DNA of 14,939 bases from Rhodoferax sp. (GTDB taxonomy: Bacteria > Pseudomonadota > Gammaproteobacteria > Burkholderiales > Burkholderiaceae_C): assembly GCA_030833685.1 (NCBI GenBank), contig JAURGS010000036.1, forward strand, positions 1-14,939. The letters run 5' to 3'. Under the pieces are notes generated by a model. The model saw only the letters and a program-made list of their open reading frames with translations. It was not told where the DNA came from and ran no database searches. Shown piece by piece: positions 6,165 to 14,086 of this stretch. Every line of letters begins with the position of its first letter. Position 1 is the stretch's first letter. A program made the translations under genes and the position numbers.

Positions 6165-6998
6165 ATGACCATGAGAGCGTCTGTGCAAACTCCGAAGATC
6201 CCCAGGCCGCTACGACAGACGCGAGCGTTTGCGCACATGCCCTGGCTTTGGGCTGTGAGCGGTGCTTTGACGGGCTTTTTGGTGGCCATGCTGGCGTACG
6301 CGCCGGCGAGCTGGCTGGCCGCTGCCTTGCAGTTCAGCAGTGGCCAGCGCGTGGTGCTCGAAGACGTGCGTGGCACCGTTTGGAACGCCAGTGCGCGCCT
6401 GACGCTCAGTGGGGGCGCCGGCAGTGTGGATGCCAAGACTCTGCCCGGACGTGTCCACTGGCGGACTGTGCCCACACCCTGGGGCTTGGCAGTCTCTGTT
6501 CGCGCGGACTGCTGCATGCGCCAAGCCTGGGACGCTCGCCTGGCCGGGTCGTGGAGTGGTTTGCAATTACAGATGGCTGACCATGCGTCGGATTGGCCCG
6601 CTGAGTTACTCACAGGCTTGGGCACGCCCTGGAATACCATTCAGGCTCAGGGAAGACTTCGCCTGAGCAGCGACGCCCTTGTTGTGCAATGGCTGGCCGG
6701 GCGGCTCAGACTTGATGGCCGGGTACAGCTTGAAGCGCAGGACATGTCATCACGCTTGTCTACGGTGCGTCCAATGGGCAGCTATCGCCTGATACTGCAA
6801 GGTGGTAGCAGTCCTAGCCTGTCGCTGGAGACAATTAGCGGTGCATTGCAGCTCACTGGCCAGGGGCAATGGGTCGGGCAACGACTGCGATTCAGTGGGC
6901 AGGCCAGTGCTGCGGCAGGTTTTGAGGGCGTCTTGTCCAATTTGTTGAACATCATCGGAAGGCGCCAAGGTGAACGCTCGATCATCCAGCTGGGCTAA
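6165..6998 (+). CDS. gspN: Type II secretion system protein GspN
   Basis: GspN is an accessory T2SS protein found in only part of the family; it is anchored in the inner membrane with a large periplasmic beta-rich domain, and its exact role is not settled. The 277-residue product has a basic start, one hydrophobic segment (about 28-50) and the conserved LEDVRGTVWNASARL motif (about 65-79; G.vW.g.a.l is typical of GspN). Near 137-142 there is an adjacent cysteine pair (DCCM). The ATG at 6165 follows the gspM stop by one base; a second ATG at 6171 is equally possible. It lies between gspM and gspD, so it is the last of the platform genes before the secretin. The family call is good; functional detail is inference from known GspN proteins. 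Confidence 0.9.
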   Translation: MTMRASVQTPKIPRPLRQTRAFAHMPWLWAVSGALTGFLVAMLAYAPASWLAAALQFSSGQRVVLEDVRGTVWNASARLTLSGGAGSVDAKTLPGRVHWRTVPTPWGLAVSVRADCCMRQAWDARLAGSWSGLQLQMADHASDWPAELLTGLGTPWNTIQAQGRLRLSSDALVVQWLAGRLRLDGRVQLEAQDMSSRLSTVRPMGSYRLILQGGSSPSLSLETISGALQLTGQGQWVGQRLRFSGQASAAAGFEGVLSNLLNIIGRRQGERSIIQLG

Positions 6999-7004
6999 GA
7001 CTTT

Positions 7005-9128
7005 ATGAATATCCATTCACGCTTGACTAGGTTGTCGATGCGAGTTGCAACACGTTTTGTGGCCTGCGCTCTTCGACAGGCGGTGTTGCCGGCTCTGTTG
7101 CTCGTACCTGCTGCGGGCTGGTCTGCCGCCAGCGCAGAGCCTGTGATCCTGAATTTCCAAAATGCAGAGATTGAAGCAGTTGCCCGTACCTTGGCCACCA
7201 TCACAGGACGCAATGTGGTGGTGGATCCGCGTGTCAAAGGCGTCATGAGCCTGATCACGGATCAGCCAGTAAATCAAGAACAGGCGATGGCGCAGTTTGT
7301 GGCAGCGCTTCGCCTGCAAGGCTTTACCCTGGTGGAGACCGCAGGCCTGTACAAAGTTGTGCCCGAGGCGGATGCGAAATTGCAGAGTACGGGTGTTGGC
7401 GTGAGTGAGGGTGGAGCAGGCGCGGTGCCCGCTGGTAATCAGGTTGCTACGCAGGTGTTCAAGCTGGATTATGAAAATGCCAACAACCTGGTGGCTGTGC
7501 TGCGCCCGTTGATCAGCCCGAACAACACCATCAACGCTACGCCTGGCAGCAATGCCCTGGTGATCACCGATTACGCTGACAACCTGCGTCGTCTGGCGCG
7601 CATCATTGCTGCCATGGACGTGTCCGGCGGCACCGACGTGGACGTGATCCCGCTCAAGCACGCGATTGCTTCTGACCTGGCTCCGCTGGTCTTGCGTTTG
7701 CTCGGTGAGGGCGCTGCGGTTGCAGCTGCCAACCAGGCGGCCAACTTCAAGACCACGCTCTTGCCCGAGCCCAGGTCTAATTCTTTGATCGTGCGCGCCT
7801 CCAGCTCGGCGCAGTTGGTGCTGGTGCACTCGCTGGTTGAGAAACTCGACAGGCCTGATGCCAAGGGCGACGGTAGCGGGAATATTCATGTGGTTTACCT
7901 GCGTAACGCGGATGCCACCAAGCTGGCGGCGACGCTGCGTGCTGCGTTGGCCGGTGAAAGCCGCGCAGCGACACCTGCGCCCAGCGGCGCTGCGGCAGGC
8001 GCGGCCAATGCAGCGGCTGCTTCAGCGACTACAACGGGTGGGCAAATACAGGCAGACGTGGCTACCAACTCGCTCATCATTACAGCGCCTGAGCCTCAGT
8101 ACCGCCAGTTGCGTGCAGTGATCGACAAACTTGACTCGCGTCGTGCCCAAGTGTTTGTTGAAAGCCTGATTGCAGAGGTGAGCGAGACCAAGGCTGCCGA
8201 ATTTGGCATCCAGTGGCAGGGGCCGCTGGGTTCAGCAGGTTCGGGCTTGATTGGTTTGCTGGGCACGAACTTTGGCGCTGGTGGCAAGAACATCATCAAT
8301 TTGGCGCTTGGCGCAGAGTCGGGGGCGGTGGCACCAGCCACAGGCCTGAACATTGGCGCGGCGCAGCGGGTTAACGGTGTTTACGTGCTGGGCTTTTTGG
8401 CGCGTTTTCTGGAGTCCTCGGGTAGCGGTAATGTTTTGTCGACCCCCAATTTGCTGACGCTGGACAACGAGGAAGCCAAGATTGTGATTGGCCAAAACGT
8501 CCCATTTGTGACCGGACAGTTCACCAACACCAACGCGGGCAACGGCGCGGTGAACCCCTTTCAGACCATTGAGCGCAAGGACGTCGGACTGACGCTCAAG
8601 ATCAAGCCGCAAATCAGCGAAAACGGCACGGTCAAACTCACCATCTACCAGGAAGTCTCCAGTGTGTTGGCCTCGACCATCAATTCGTCCAATGGACCCA
8701 CAACCAATAAGCGCACGATTGAGTCCAATGTTTTGGTCGATGATGGCAGCATTGTTGTACTGGGTGGTTTGCTTCAGGATGAGTTCGCTGGCAACCAGGA
8801 CAAAGTGCCCGGGCTCGGTGACGTGCCCTTGTTTGGTAATTTGTTCAAGAGTGCAGCCCGCAGCCGCAACAAGACCAATCTGATGGTGTTTTTGCGACCG
8901 GTGGTGGTGCGGGATATCAAAGACAGTGATCGCTTGTCCCTGGACCGCTATGACTGGATGAAAGCTGGCATGCAGGCGCGACAACCCGCACCCAGCGACG
9001 TGCTCAAAATCAACGAGGCCCCAGGCCTGCCCGATGTGCCCACAGGTGGGTCTGGCAAGGCTGGTTTTTCGCTGCCGCAGGCTGCACCTGATAGCGGTGC
9101 CAACGTTGTCGCGCCGGGCTCTCGCTGA
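7005..9128 (+). CDS. gspD: Type II secretion system secretin GspD
   Basis: GspD forms the multimeric outer-membrane channel through which folded proteins leave the cell. The 707-residue precursor has a Sec signal peptide (hydrophobic core about 27-40, likely cleavage after ASA44). The N0 domain (about 46-122) precedes three ring-building repeats (N1 about 148-205, N2 about 212-283, N3 about 293-377). The secretin core follows (about 384-637), with GSGNVLSTPNLLTLDNEEAKI and the signature VPGLGDVPLFGNLFK (601-615). N3 is interrupted by an Ala-rich stretch (about 316-345). A Pro/Gly-rich tail of about 65 residues follows the core. The ATG at 7005 is 6 bp after gspN; an in-frame ATG at 7038 would give a more ordinary 33-residue signal peptide. 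GspC's HR domain is expected to dock on N0. No pilotin gene is seen. Confidence 0.98.
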   Translation: MNIHSRLTRLSMRVATRFVACALRQAVLPALLLVPAAGWSAASAEPVILNFQNAEIEAVARTLATITGRNVVVDPRVKGVMSLITDQPVNQEQAMAQFVAALRLQGFTLVETAGLYKVVPEADAKLQSTGVGVSEGGAGAVPAGNQVATQVFKLDYENANNLVAVLRPLISPNNTINATPGSNALVITDYADNLRRLARIIAAMDVSGGTDVDVIPLKHAIASDLAPLVLRLLGEGAAVAAANQAANFKTTLLPEPRSNSLIVRASSSAQLVLVHSLVEKLDRPDAKGDGSGNIHVVYLRNADATKLAATLRAALAGESRAATPAPSGAAAGAANAAAASATTTGGQIQADVATNSLIITAPEPQYRQLRAVIDKLDSRRAQVFVESLIAEVSETKAAEFGIQWQGPLGSAGSGLIGLLGTNFGAGGKNIINLALGAESGAVAPATGLNIGAAQRVNGVYVLGFLARFLESSGSGNVLSTPNLLTLDNEEAKIVIGQNVPFVTGQFTNTNAGNGAVNPFQTIERKDVGLTLKIKPQISENGTVKLTIYQEVSSVLASTINSSNGPTTNKRTIESNVLVDDGSIVVLGGLLQDEFAGNQDKVPGLGDVPLFGNLFKSAARSRNKTNLMVFLRPVVVRDIKDSDRLSLDRYDWMKAGMQARQPAPSDVLKINEAPGLPDVPTGGSGKAGFSLPQAAPDSGANVVAPGSR

Positions 9129-9149
9129 TCGTTTTTTCACAAGCCCCAG

Positions 9150-10601
9150 ATGCGCTATCCATTGCCCTACGCTTTTGCGAGAACCCATCAGGTTTTGCTT
9201 GAGGAGCAAGCGCAAGGCATGAGTCTTTGGGTTCATGCCGACTCCGATCTGGCTGCGGTGGGTGAGGTGCTTCGTAAATACCCGATGGCTCATCTGCAGA
9301 CGCAAAGCACAGGGACGATGGCGCAGCGGATCAGCATGGCGTATGCGCAAGGTGAGTCCAGCGCGGCGGCGGTGGTCAGCGAGGTTGAGGGTGACGCTGA
9401 CCTTGCACGCATGATGCAAGAGCTGCCAGCCATTGAGGATTTGCTGGAGACCTCAGATGATGCGCCGATCATTCGCATGCTCAATGCCTTGCTGACGCAG
9501 GCTGCGCGTGATGGCGCCAGTGACATCCATATCGAACCCTACGAGCGCTACTCGAGTGTTCGTTTTCGGATCGACGGGGGATTGCGCGAAGTGGTTCAGC
9601 CGAATCGGGCGCTGCACGCTGCCTTGATCTCGCGCTTGAAGATCATGGCAGAGCTCGATATCGCTGAGCGGCGCCTGCCTCAGGATGGGCGAATCAGCTT
9701 GCGCATCGGGACGCGTGCCGTCGACGTGCGTGTGTCGACCTTGCCCAGTGCCCATGGGGAGCGAGCGGTCTTGCGCTTGCTGGACAAATCGGAGGGGCGA
9801 CTCAGCCTGGAGGCGCTAGGGATGCAGGGCGCGTTGCTGCAACAGTTTGAGCGCCTGGTGCATCAACCCCACGGTATTGTTTTGGTGACCGGACCAACAG
9901 GCTCAGGCAAAACGACAACACTTTACGCTGCCCTGAGTCGGCTGGATGCCTCTCGGAGCAACATCATGACGGTGGAAGACCCCATTGAATATGAGTTGGC
10001 GGGCGTGGGTCAAACGCAAGTCAATGCCAAAATTGATTTAACCTTTGCCAAAGCCTTGCGCGCCATTTTGCGACAAGACCCAGACATCATCATGATTGGC
10101 GAGATTCGCGATTTTGAAACGGCTCAGATTGCCATTCAGGCCTCGCTAACAGGGCATTTGGTTTTGGCCACCTTGCACACCAACGATGCCGTGAGCGCAG
10201 TGACTCGCCTGACCGATATGGGTGTCGAGCCATTTTTGCTGAGTTCGAGTTTGCTGGGTGTGTTGGCGCAACGTTTGGTACGAAAGCTGTGCGCGCATTG
10301 CAAAGTGCCGATCGAATGGGACGCTGCCACAGCTGACAGCAGCGCGCAGCCTGGGCCCACTTACCGGCCAGTGGGTTGTCAGGCCTGTGGCCAATCGGGT
10401 TACGCAGGGCGCAGTGGCGTCTTTGAGTTGCTGGTCGCCAGCGACAACACGCGCGCTCGGATCCACAGCGCGCAGTCCGAGGCCGACATTCGCGCCAGCG
10501 CCATTAGCGAGGGCTTGGTCTTGATGCGCCAGGATGGCGAGCGCTTGGTTCGCGAAGGGCTCACCTCGCGTGAGGAGCTTCTGCGGGTGACCCGTGAATA
10601 A
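9150..10601 (+). CDS. gspE: Type II secretion system ATPase GspE
   Basis: GspE is the cytoplasmic AAA-type secretion ATPase that drives pseudopilus assembly, bound to GspL. The 483-residue protein has an N-terminal N1E region (about 1-90), an N2E PAS-like domain with DGASDIHIEPYE (121-132) and RLPQDGRISLR, and a catalytic C-terminal domain. Walker A is GPTGSGKT (248-255), the Asp box includes MTVEDPIE (273-280), Walker B is IIMIGEIRD (313-321) and the His box is TLHTNDA (341-347). Cys381, Cys384, Cys410 and Cys413 form the CxxC...CxxC zinc-binding insert typical of GspE. All catalytic residues are intact. The start at 9150 has no strong ribosome site in the 21 bp gap after gspD, but MRYPLPYAFARTHQ fits the family N-terminus (compare PLPYxFAR). 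Confidence 0.98.
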   Translation: MRYPLPYAFARTHQVLLEEQAQGMSLWVHADSDLAAVGEVLRKYPMAHLQTQSTGTMAQRISMAYAQGESSAAAVVSEVEGDADLARMMQELPAIEDLLETSDDAPIIRMLNALLTQAARDGASDIHIEPYERYSSVRFRIDGGLREVVQPNRALHAALISRLKIMAELDIAERRLPQDGRISLRIGTRAVDVRVSTLPSAHGERAVLRLLDKSEGRLSLEALGMQGALLQQFERLVHQPHGIVLVTGPTGSGKTTTLYAALSRLDASRSNIMTVEDPIEYELAGVGQTQVNAKIDLTFAKALRAILRQDPDIIMIGEIRDFETAQIAIQASLTGHLVLATLHTNDAVSAVTRLTDMGVEPFLLSSSLLGVLAQRLVRKLCAHCKVPIEWDAATADSSAQPGPTYRPVGCQACGQSGYAGRSGVFELLVASDNTRARIHSAQSEADIRASAISEGLVLMRQDGERLVREGLTSREELLRVTRE

Positions 10602-10628
10602 CCGTTGCGCCCTCCACTGGGTGAGCCG

Positions 10629-11858
10629 ATGACCGCCTATTCCTACGAGGCCATTGACGCGCAAGGCCAGACGCTTCAAGGTGTCGTCGATGCTGACTCG
10701 GCCAAGATGGCGCGCAACCTGCTGCGTTCGCGCGCCTTGGTTCCACTGACCGTCCAGGCTTTGGTCGCCGAAAGCGGGGCAGACGCGGATAGGGCTGGCG
10801 GGGGCTTGCGACGTGCGCCGCGTGTCTTTAGGGCGACTCAACTGGCGATCTGGACGCGCCAGCTCGCCGGTTTGGTGCAAGCCGGACTGCCCCTGGAGAA
10901 GGCTTTGTCGTCGTTGTCCCAAGAGGCCGAAGGCTTGAGTGAGCGCGACCTGGTGGCTGCCTTGCGAGCCGAAGTCAATGCAGGCGCGCTTTTTTCTCGG
11001 GCGTTGTCGCGATATCCGCGCGAGTTTTCGCCGGTCTACATTGGCGTGGTCGCAGCTGGCGAGCAAAGCGGCCGCCTGGGCATGGTGCTGGAGCGGTTGG
11101 CAGACGACCTGGAAGAGCAGTACAACCTGCGCAACAAGCTGGTGAGCGCAGCCTTGTACCCGGCTATTGTTTCCATTGTGGCGGTCTTGATAGTCTTGTT
11201 CTTGATGGCTTACGTCGTGCCGCAGGTGGCGCAGGTGTTTGGCAACAGCAAGCGCGCGCTGCCGCTGCTGACCGTCGTCATGCTGGAGGTGAGCCGCTTC
11301 GTGCGTGATTACGGTTGGATGCTTGCCGCAGGCCTTGTCGCAGGCGGGGCCCTAATCCGGCTGATCCTGGCTCGACCAGCGATGCGAATCCGCTTTGATG
11401 CGATGTGGCTAACGCTGCCGATTTTGGGCCGTCTATCGCGCACCTACAACGCAGCGCGTTTTGCCTCGACGCTGGCCATGCTGGCGGCCTCGGGCGTGCC
11501 CATCCTGAAAGCGTTGCAGGCTGCCACGGAGACCTTGTCCAACCAGGCTTTGCGCCTGGACGCGCAGGACGCTGGCGTGCTGGTTCGCGAAGGCGCTCCC
11601 CTGGCGTCAGCCCTGAGTCAGAAGAAACGATTTCCACCAATGCTCTCGCTTTTTGCGCGACTGGGTGAGCAGACGGGTCAGTTGCCCGCCATGTTGCAGC
11701 GCGCGGCTGTGCAGTTGAGCAATGAGGTGCAGCGCAGAGCGATGCGCCTGGCAACGCTTTTAGAGCCCTTGCTGATTGTGGTCATGGGTCTGGTGGTGAT
11801 GCTGATCGTGCTGGCGGTTTTGTTGCCCATCATTGAGCTCAATCAGCTGGTGCGCTAG
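10629..11858 (+). CDS. gspF: Type II secretion system inner-membrane platform protein GspF
   Basis: GspF is the polytopic inner-membrane core of the T2SS platform, around which pseudopilin subunits are added. The 409-residue protein begins MTAYSYEAIDAQG, as usual for GspF, and has two repeated T2SSF cytoplasmic domains (about 72-195 and 275-397). Each carries the conserved GE-x-(S/T)-G motif: GEQSGRL at 144-150 and GEQTGQL in the second repeat. Three membrane helices are evident (about 176-197, 229-248 and 380-402). The start is the ATG at 10629 with GGGTGAG just upstream (10619-10625); an in-frame TTG at 10605 is a less likely alternative. It lies 27 bp after gspE and is the last gene of the operon, facing rep across 13 bp. 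Confidence 0.97.
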   Translation: MTAYSYEAIDAQGQTLQGVVDADSAKMARNLLRSRALVPLTVQALVAESGADADRAGGGLRRAPRVFRATQLAIWTRQLAGLVQAGLPLEKALSSLSQEAEGLSERDLVAALRAEVNAGALFSRALSRYPREFSPVYIGVVAAGEQSGRLGMVLERLADDLEEQYNLRNKLVSAALYPAIVSIVAVLIVLFLMAYVVPQVAQVFGNSKRALPLLTVVMLEVSRFVRDYGWMLAAGLVAGGALIRLILARPAMRIRFDAMWLTLPILGRLSRTYNAARFASTLAMLAASGVPILKALQAATETLSNQALRLDAQDAGVLVREGAPLASALSQKKRFPPMLSLFARLGEQTGQLPAMLQRAAVQLSNEVQRRAMRLATLLEPLLIVVMGLVVMLIVLAVLLPIIELNQLVR

Positions 11859-11871
11859 GCTCGCCCGACGC

Positions 11872-13992
11872 CTAAAGTTTGGCGGCGCTCAGCGCGGCTT
11901 GTCGCTCCAGAGCCTTTTGCGCAAATTCCGCGCGCAAAGCTTTTAATTTTTCGCGTGGGTCTTCTTTGACTGTGGCCTTATCCAGGCCCATCTCTGCGAT
12001 GAAGCGGCTAGGTGCGGCACTGACCATTTCACGACCCTGTTTGCGTTTGCGCGCCCAGCTCACGGCCAGGCTGTGCTGCGCCCGAGTGATGCCCACGTAC
12101 ATCAGGCGGCGCTCTTCTTGTATGTGTGTGAGCCCAGCGTCAAGGGCTGCCGTTTGCTCGTCTGGCGAATCGGCCTCGGCGCCTGCTCGCTCACGCTGGC
12201 GAAAGGGGAGCAAGTCTTCGTTGACACCAACCAGCATCACGTGGGGCCACTCCAGCCCCTTGGCAGCGTGCAGGGTCGACAAAGTCACGACATTGGCATC
12301 CTTTTCGCGCTCGTTGAGCGTAGACAGCAGCGATATGGTTTGTGCGACTTCCAGCAAGGAAACGCTTTTGGATACTTGTGCGCTGCCAGATGCGTCGTCG
12401 ATCTCGCCACCGCAGCGGCCAGACATCCAGTCGACGAAGTCCATCACATTAGACCAACGCACACCGGCAATTTTTTCGTTGTCTTCGCTGTCAAACAGGT
12501 GGCGCTCATAGCCCAGGTCACGCAACCAGTCCAAGAGAAAGGTGCGGGCATCCTGGGCGCCAGTGGTGTGGCGGGCCCGGTATTGCAAGTCGTTAATTTC
12601 GCGTCCGAACTCCTGCAGAGAGCCCAGCGCCCGCCCGCTGATCACGCTGGCCAGTGAGCTGGAGAACAGGGACTCGAACAGGCTGATGCGGTAGCGCTTG
12701 GCGAACTCACCCAGACTGGCCAAGGTCTGGTGGCCGATGCCGCGCTTAGGTGTGGTAACGGCTCGCAAAAATGCAGGATCGTCATCTTCGTTGATCCAGA
12801 GTCGAAACCATGCGCACAGGTCTTTGATTTCGGCCCGATCAAAAAAACTCGTGCCACCCGATACCTTGTAAGGCATCTGCGCTTTTCGCAGTGCTTTTTC
12901 GAAGACCGTCGCCTGGTGATTGGCGCGGTACAGGACGGCAAAGTCCCGCCATTCTTTGGCGCTGCTGGTTGATCGCAGGCTTTGGATGCGCGCCACTACC
13001 CTTTCCGCCTCGTGCTCCTGGGAGTCCGCATCGCTGACGCGAACCGGTTCTCCCTCACCCAGCGCGCTCCACAGACTTTTAGGAAACAGCTTGGGGTTGG
13101 CCGAAATGACATTGTTGGCAGCGCGCAGAATGGCTGCGCTGGAGCGGTAGTTTTGCTCGAGCTTGATGACCTGCAGCGATTTGAAATCTTCTGGGAGTTT
13201 GCGCAGGTTATCCAAGGTGGCGCCGCGCCAGCCGTAAATAGATTGGTCGTCATCGCCTACCGCGGTGAAGCGCGCTCGCTCGCTGTTGCCCATCAGAAGC
13301 CTGAGCAAGGCGTACTGTGTCGCGTTGGTGTCCTGGTATTCATCAACCAAGATATGGGCAAAGCGCTGTTGCCATTTTTCGCGCACAGCAGCGTGATCGC
13401 GCAGCAATTTAAGTGGCAATCCGATCAGGTCATCGAAATCCACGCTCTGAAAAGCGCTCAGCCTTTCTTCGTACCGCGCCATTAAACGTGCGAGCAGCTG
13501 ATCCTGGTCCGATGTGGCTTGCTCGGCTGCTGCGCCCGCATTGATCCCCTGGTTTTTCCAAAGGCTGATAGCCCATTGCCATTGCCGCGCTGTGGCGGCG
13601 TCCACACCGGCCCCGACGTCTTTGAGAATGCTCAGAACATCATCGCTGTCCAAAATGGAAAACTGTGGCTTCAGTCCCAGGGCCTGGCCGTCCTCGCGCA
13701 GGATACGAACACCCAGTGCATGAAATGTGCAGATCAGCACTTCCTGAGCAGCTTTGCCAATCAGCTGGCGGGCGCGCTCGCGCATTTCGGCGGCAGCCTT
13801 GTTGGTAAACGTGATGGCCAGGACCTGCGATGCCGGCGTCCCGCTTTGGATCAGTCGCGCAATCTTGTGCGTGATCACCCGGGTTTTGCCTGAGCCTGCG
13901 CCCGCAAGTACCAGGCAGGGGCGCTGCAGGCAATGCACAGCCTCGAGCTGGGCAGGATTGAGGCCAGCGTTGTCAGGGGATCGGGAGGACAC
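11872..13992 (-). CDS. rep: Rep-family ATP-dependent DNA helicase (superfamily I, UvrD/Rep)
   Basis: This is a 3'-5' DNA helicase of the Rep/UvrD/PcrA group, which displaces proteins ahead of replication forks and unwinds DNA using ATP. From the GTG at 13992 it is 706 residues. Visible motifs are Q motif LNPAQLEAV (11-19), Walker A AGAGSGKT (30-37), Ia TFTNKAAAEMRER (61-73), II VDEYQDTN (216-223), III VGDDDQSIYGWRGA (245-258), IV LEQNYRS (278-284), V STLHAAKGLEW, and VI ERRLMYVGITRAQ (627-639). The regions TFHALGVRILRE and SLWKNQGIN resemble Rep more than UvrD. A charged tail (about 675-706) looks helical. The start is uncertain: in-frame GTG 14109 and ATG 14088 exist, but they add a non-family-like N-terminus and overlap the divergent permease gene. 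No good ribosome site precedes any candidate. It is probably independent of the gsp operon. Confidence 0.93.
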   Translation of the reverse strand: MSSRSPDNAGLNPAQLEAVHCLQRPCLVLAGAGSGKTRVITHKIARLIQSGTPASQVLAITFTNKAAAEMRERARQLIGKAAQEVLICTFHALGVRILREDGQALGLKPQFSILDSDDVLSILKDVGAGVDAATARQWQWAISLWKNQGINAGAAAEQATSDQDQLLARLMARYEERLSAFQSVDFDDLIGLPLKLLRDHAAVREKWQQRFAHILVDEYQDTNATQYALLRLLMGNSERARFTAVGDDDQSIYGWRGATLDNLRKLPEDFKSLQVIKLEQNYRSSAAILRAANNVISANPKLFPKSLWSALGEGEPVRVSDADSQEHEAERVVARIQSLRSTSSAKEWRDFAVLYRANHQATVFEKALRKAQMPYKVSGGTSFFDRAEIKDLCAWFRLWINEDDDPAFLRAVTTPKRGIGHQTLASLGEFAKRYRISLFESLFSSSLASVISGRALGSLQEFGREINDLQYRARHTTGAQDARTFLLDWLRDLGYERHLFDSEDNEKIAGVRWSNVMDFVDWMSGRCGGEIDDASGSAQVSKSVSLLEVAQTISLLSTLNEREKDANVVTLSTLHAAKGLEWPHVMLVGVNEDLLPFRQRERAGAEADSPDEQTAALDAGLTHIQEERRLMYVGITRAQHSLAVSWARKRKQGREMVSAAPSRFIAEMGLDKATVKEDPREKLKALRAEFAQKALERQAALSAAKL

Positions 13993-14086
13993 AGGTAGGT
14001 GCAGGCCAGGACAGGATAAAGAGCGCCGATGATAGCTGTGCACCTCTTTGGTGAGATTCACGCCAGACCTCGGGGACAATTTACCC
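13993..14086. promoter_or_regulatory. Divergent spacer between rep and the AEC permease gene
   Basis: If rep starts at 13992, a 94 bp spacer holds both promoters. On the minus strand TATCAT (14029-14034, 5 of 6 to a -10) would place a transcript start about 30 nt before the GTG, but no matching -35 is seen. On the plus strand GGGGA (14072-14076) is a plausible ribosome site 10 nt before the permease ATG. All promoter statements here are weak inference. Confidence 0.25.

Noticed and set aside
7976..8032. Possible tandem DNA repeat in the Ala-rich part of gspD
   Set aside because: The GC-rich codons (gcg, gca, gct) recur but no fixed repeat unit is maintained, so it is amino-acid composition rather than a true tandem repeat.
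8232..9419. 395-codon open frame on the minus strand across the gspD-gspE junction
   Set aside because: It lies antisense to well-conserved secretin and ATPase sequence and its translation has no recognisable family or start signal. Long antisense frames are common in GC-rich DNA with strong third-position bias.
10146..11066. 306-codon minus-strand open frame over gspE and gspF
   Set aside because: Antisense shadow of two clearly functional genes; the composition is unlike a natural protein (rich in Gln, Arg, His) and there is no ribosome site.
11885..11895. GCGCT-C-AGCGC palindrome near the rep stop as a terminator
   Set aside because: It is inside the rep coding region, gives only a three-pair stem once a loop is allowed, and no T run follows on either strand.
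12073..12657. 194-codon plus-strand open frame inside rep
   Set aside because: Antisense to conserved helicase motifs; no recognisable protein family.
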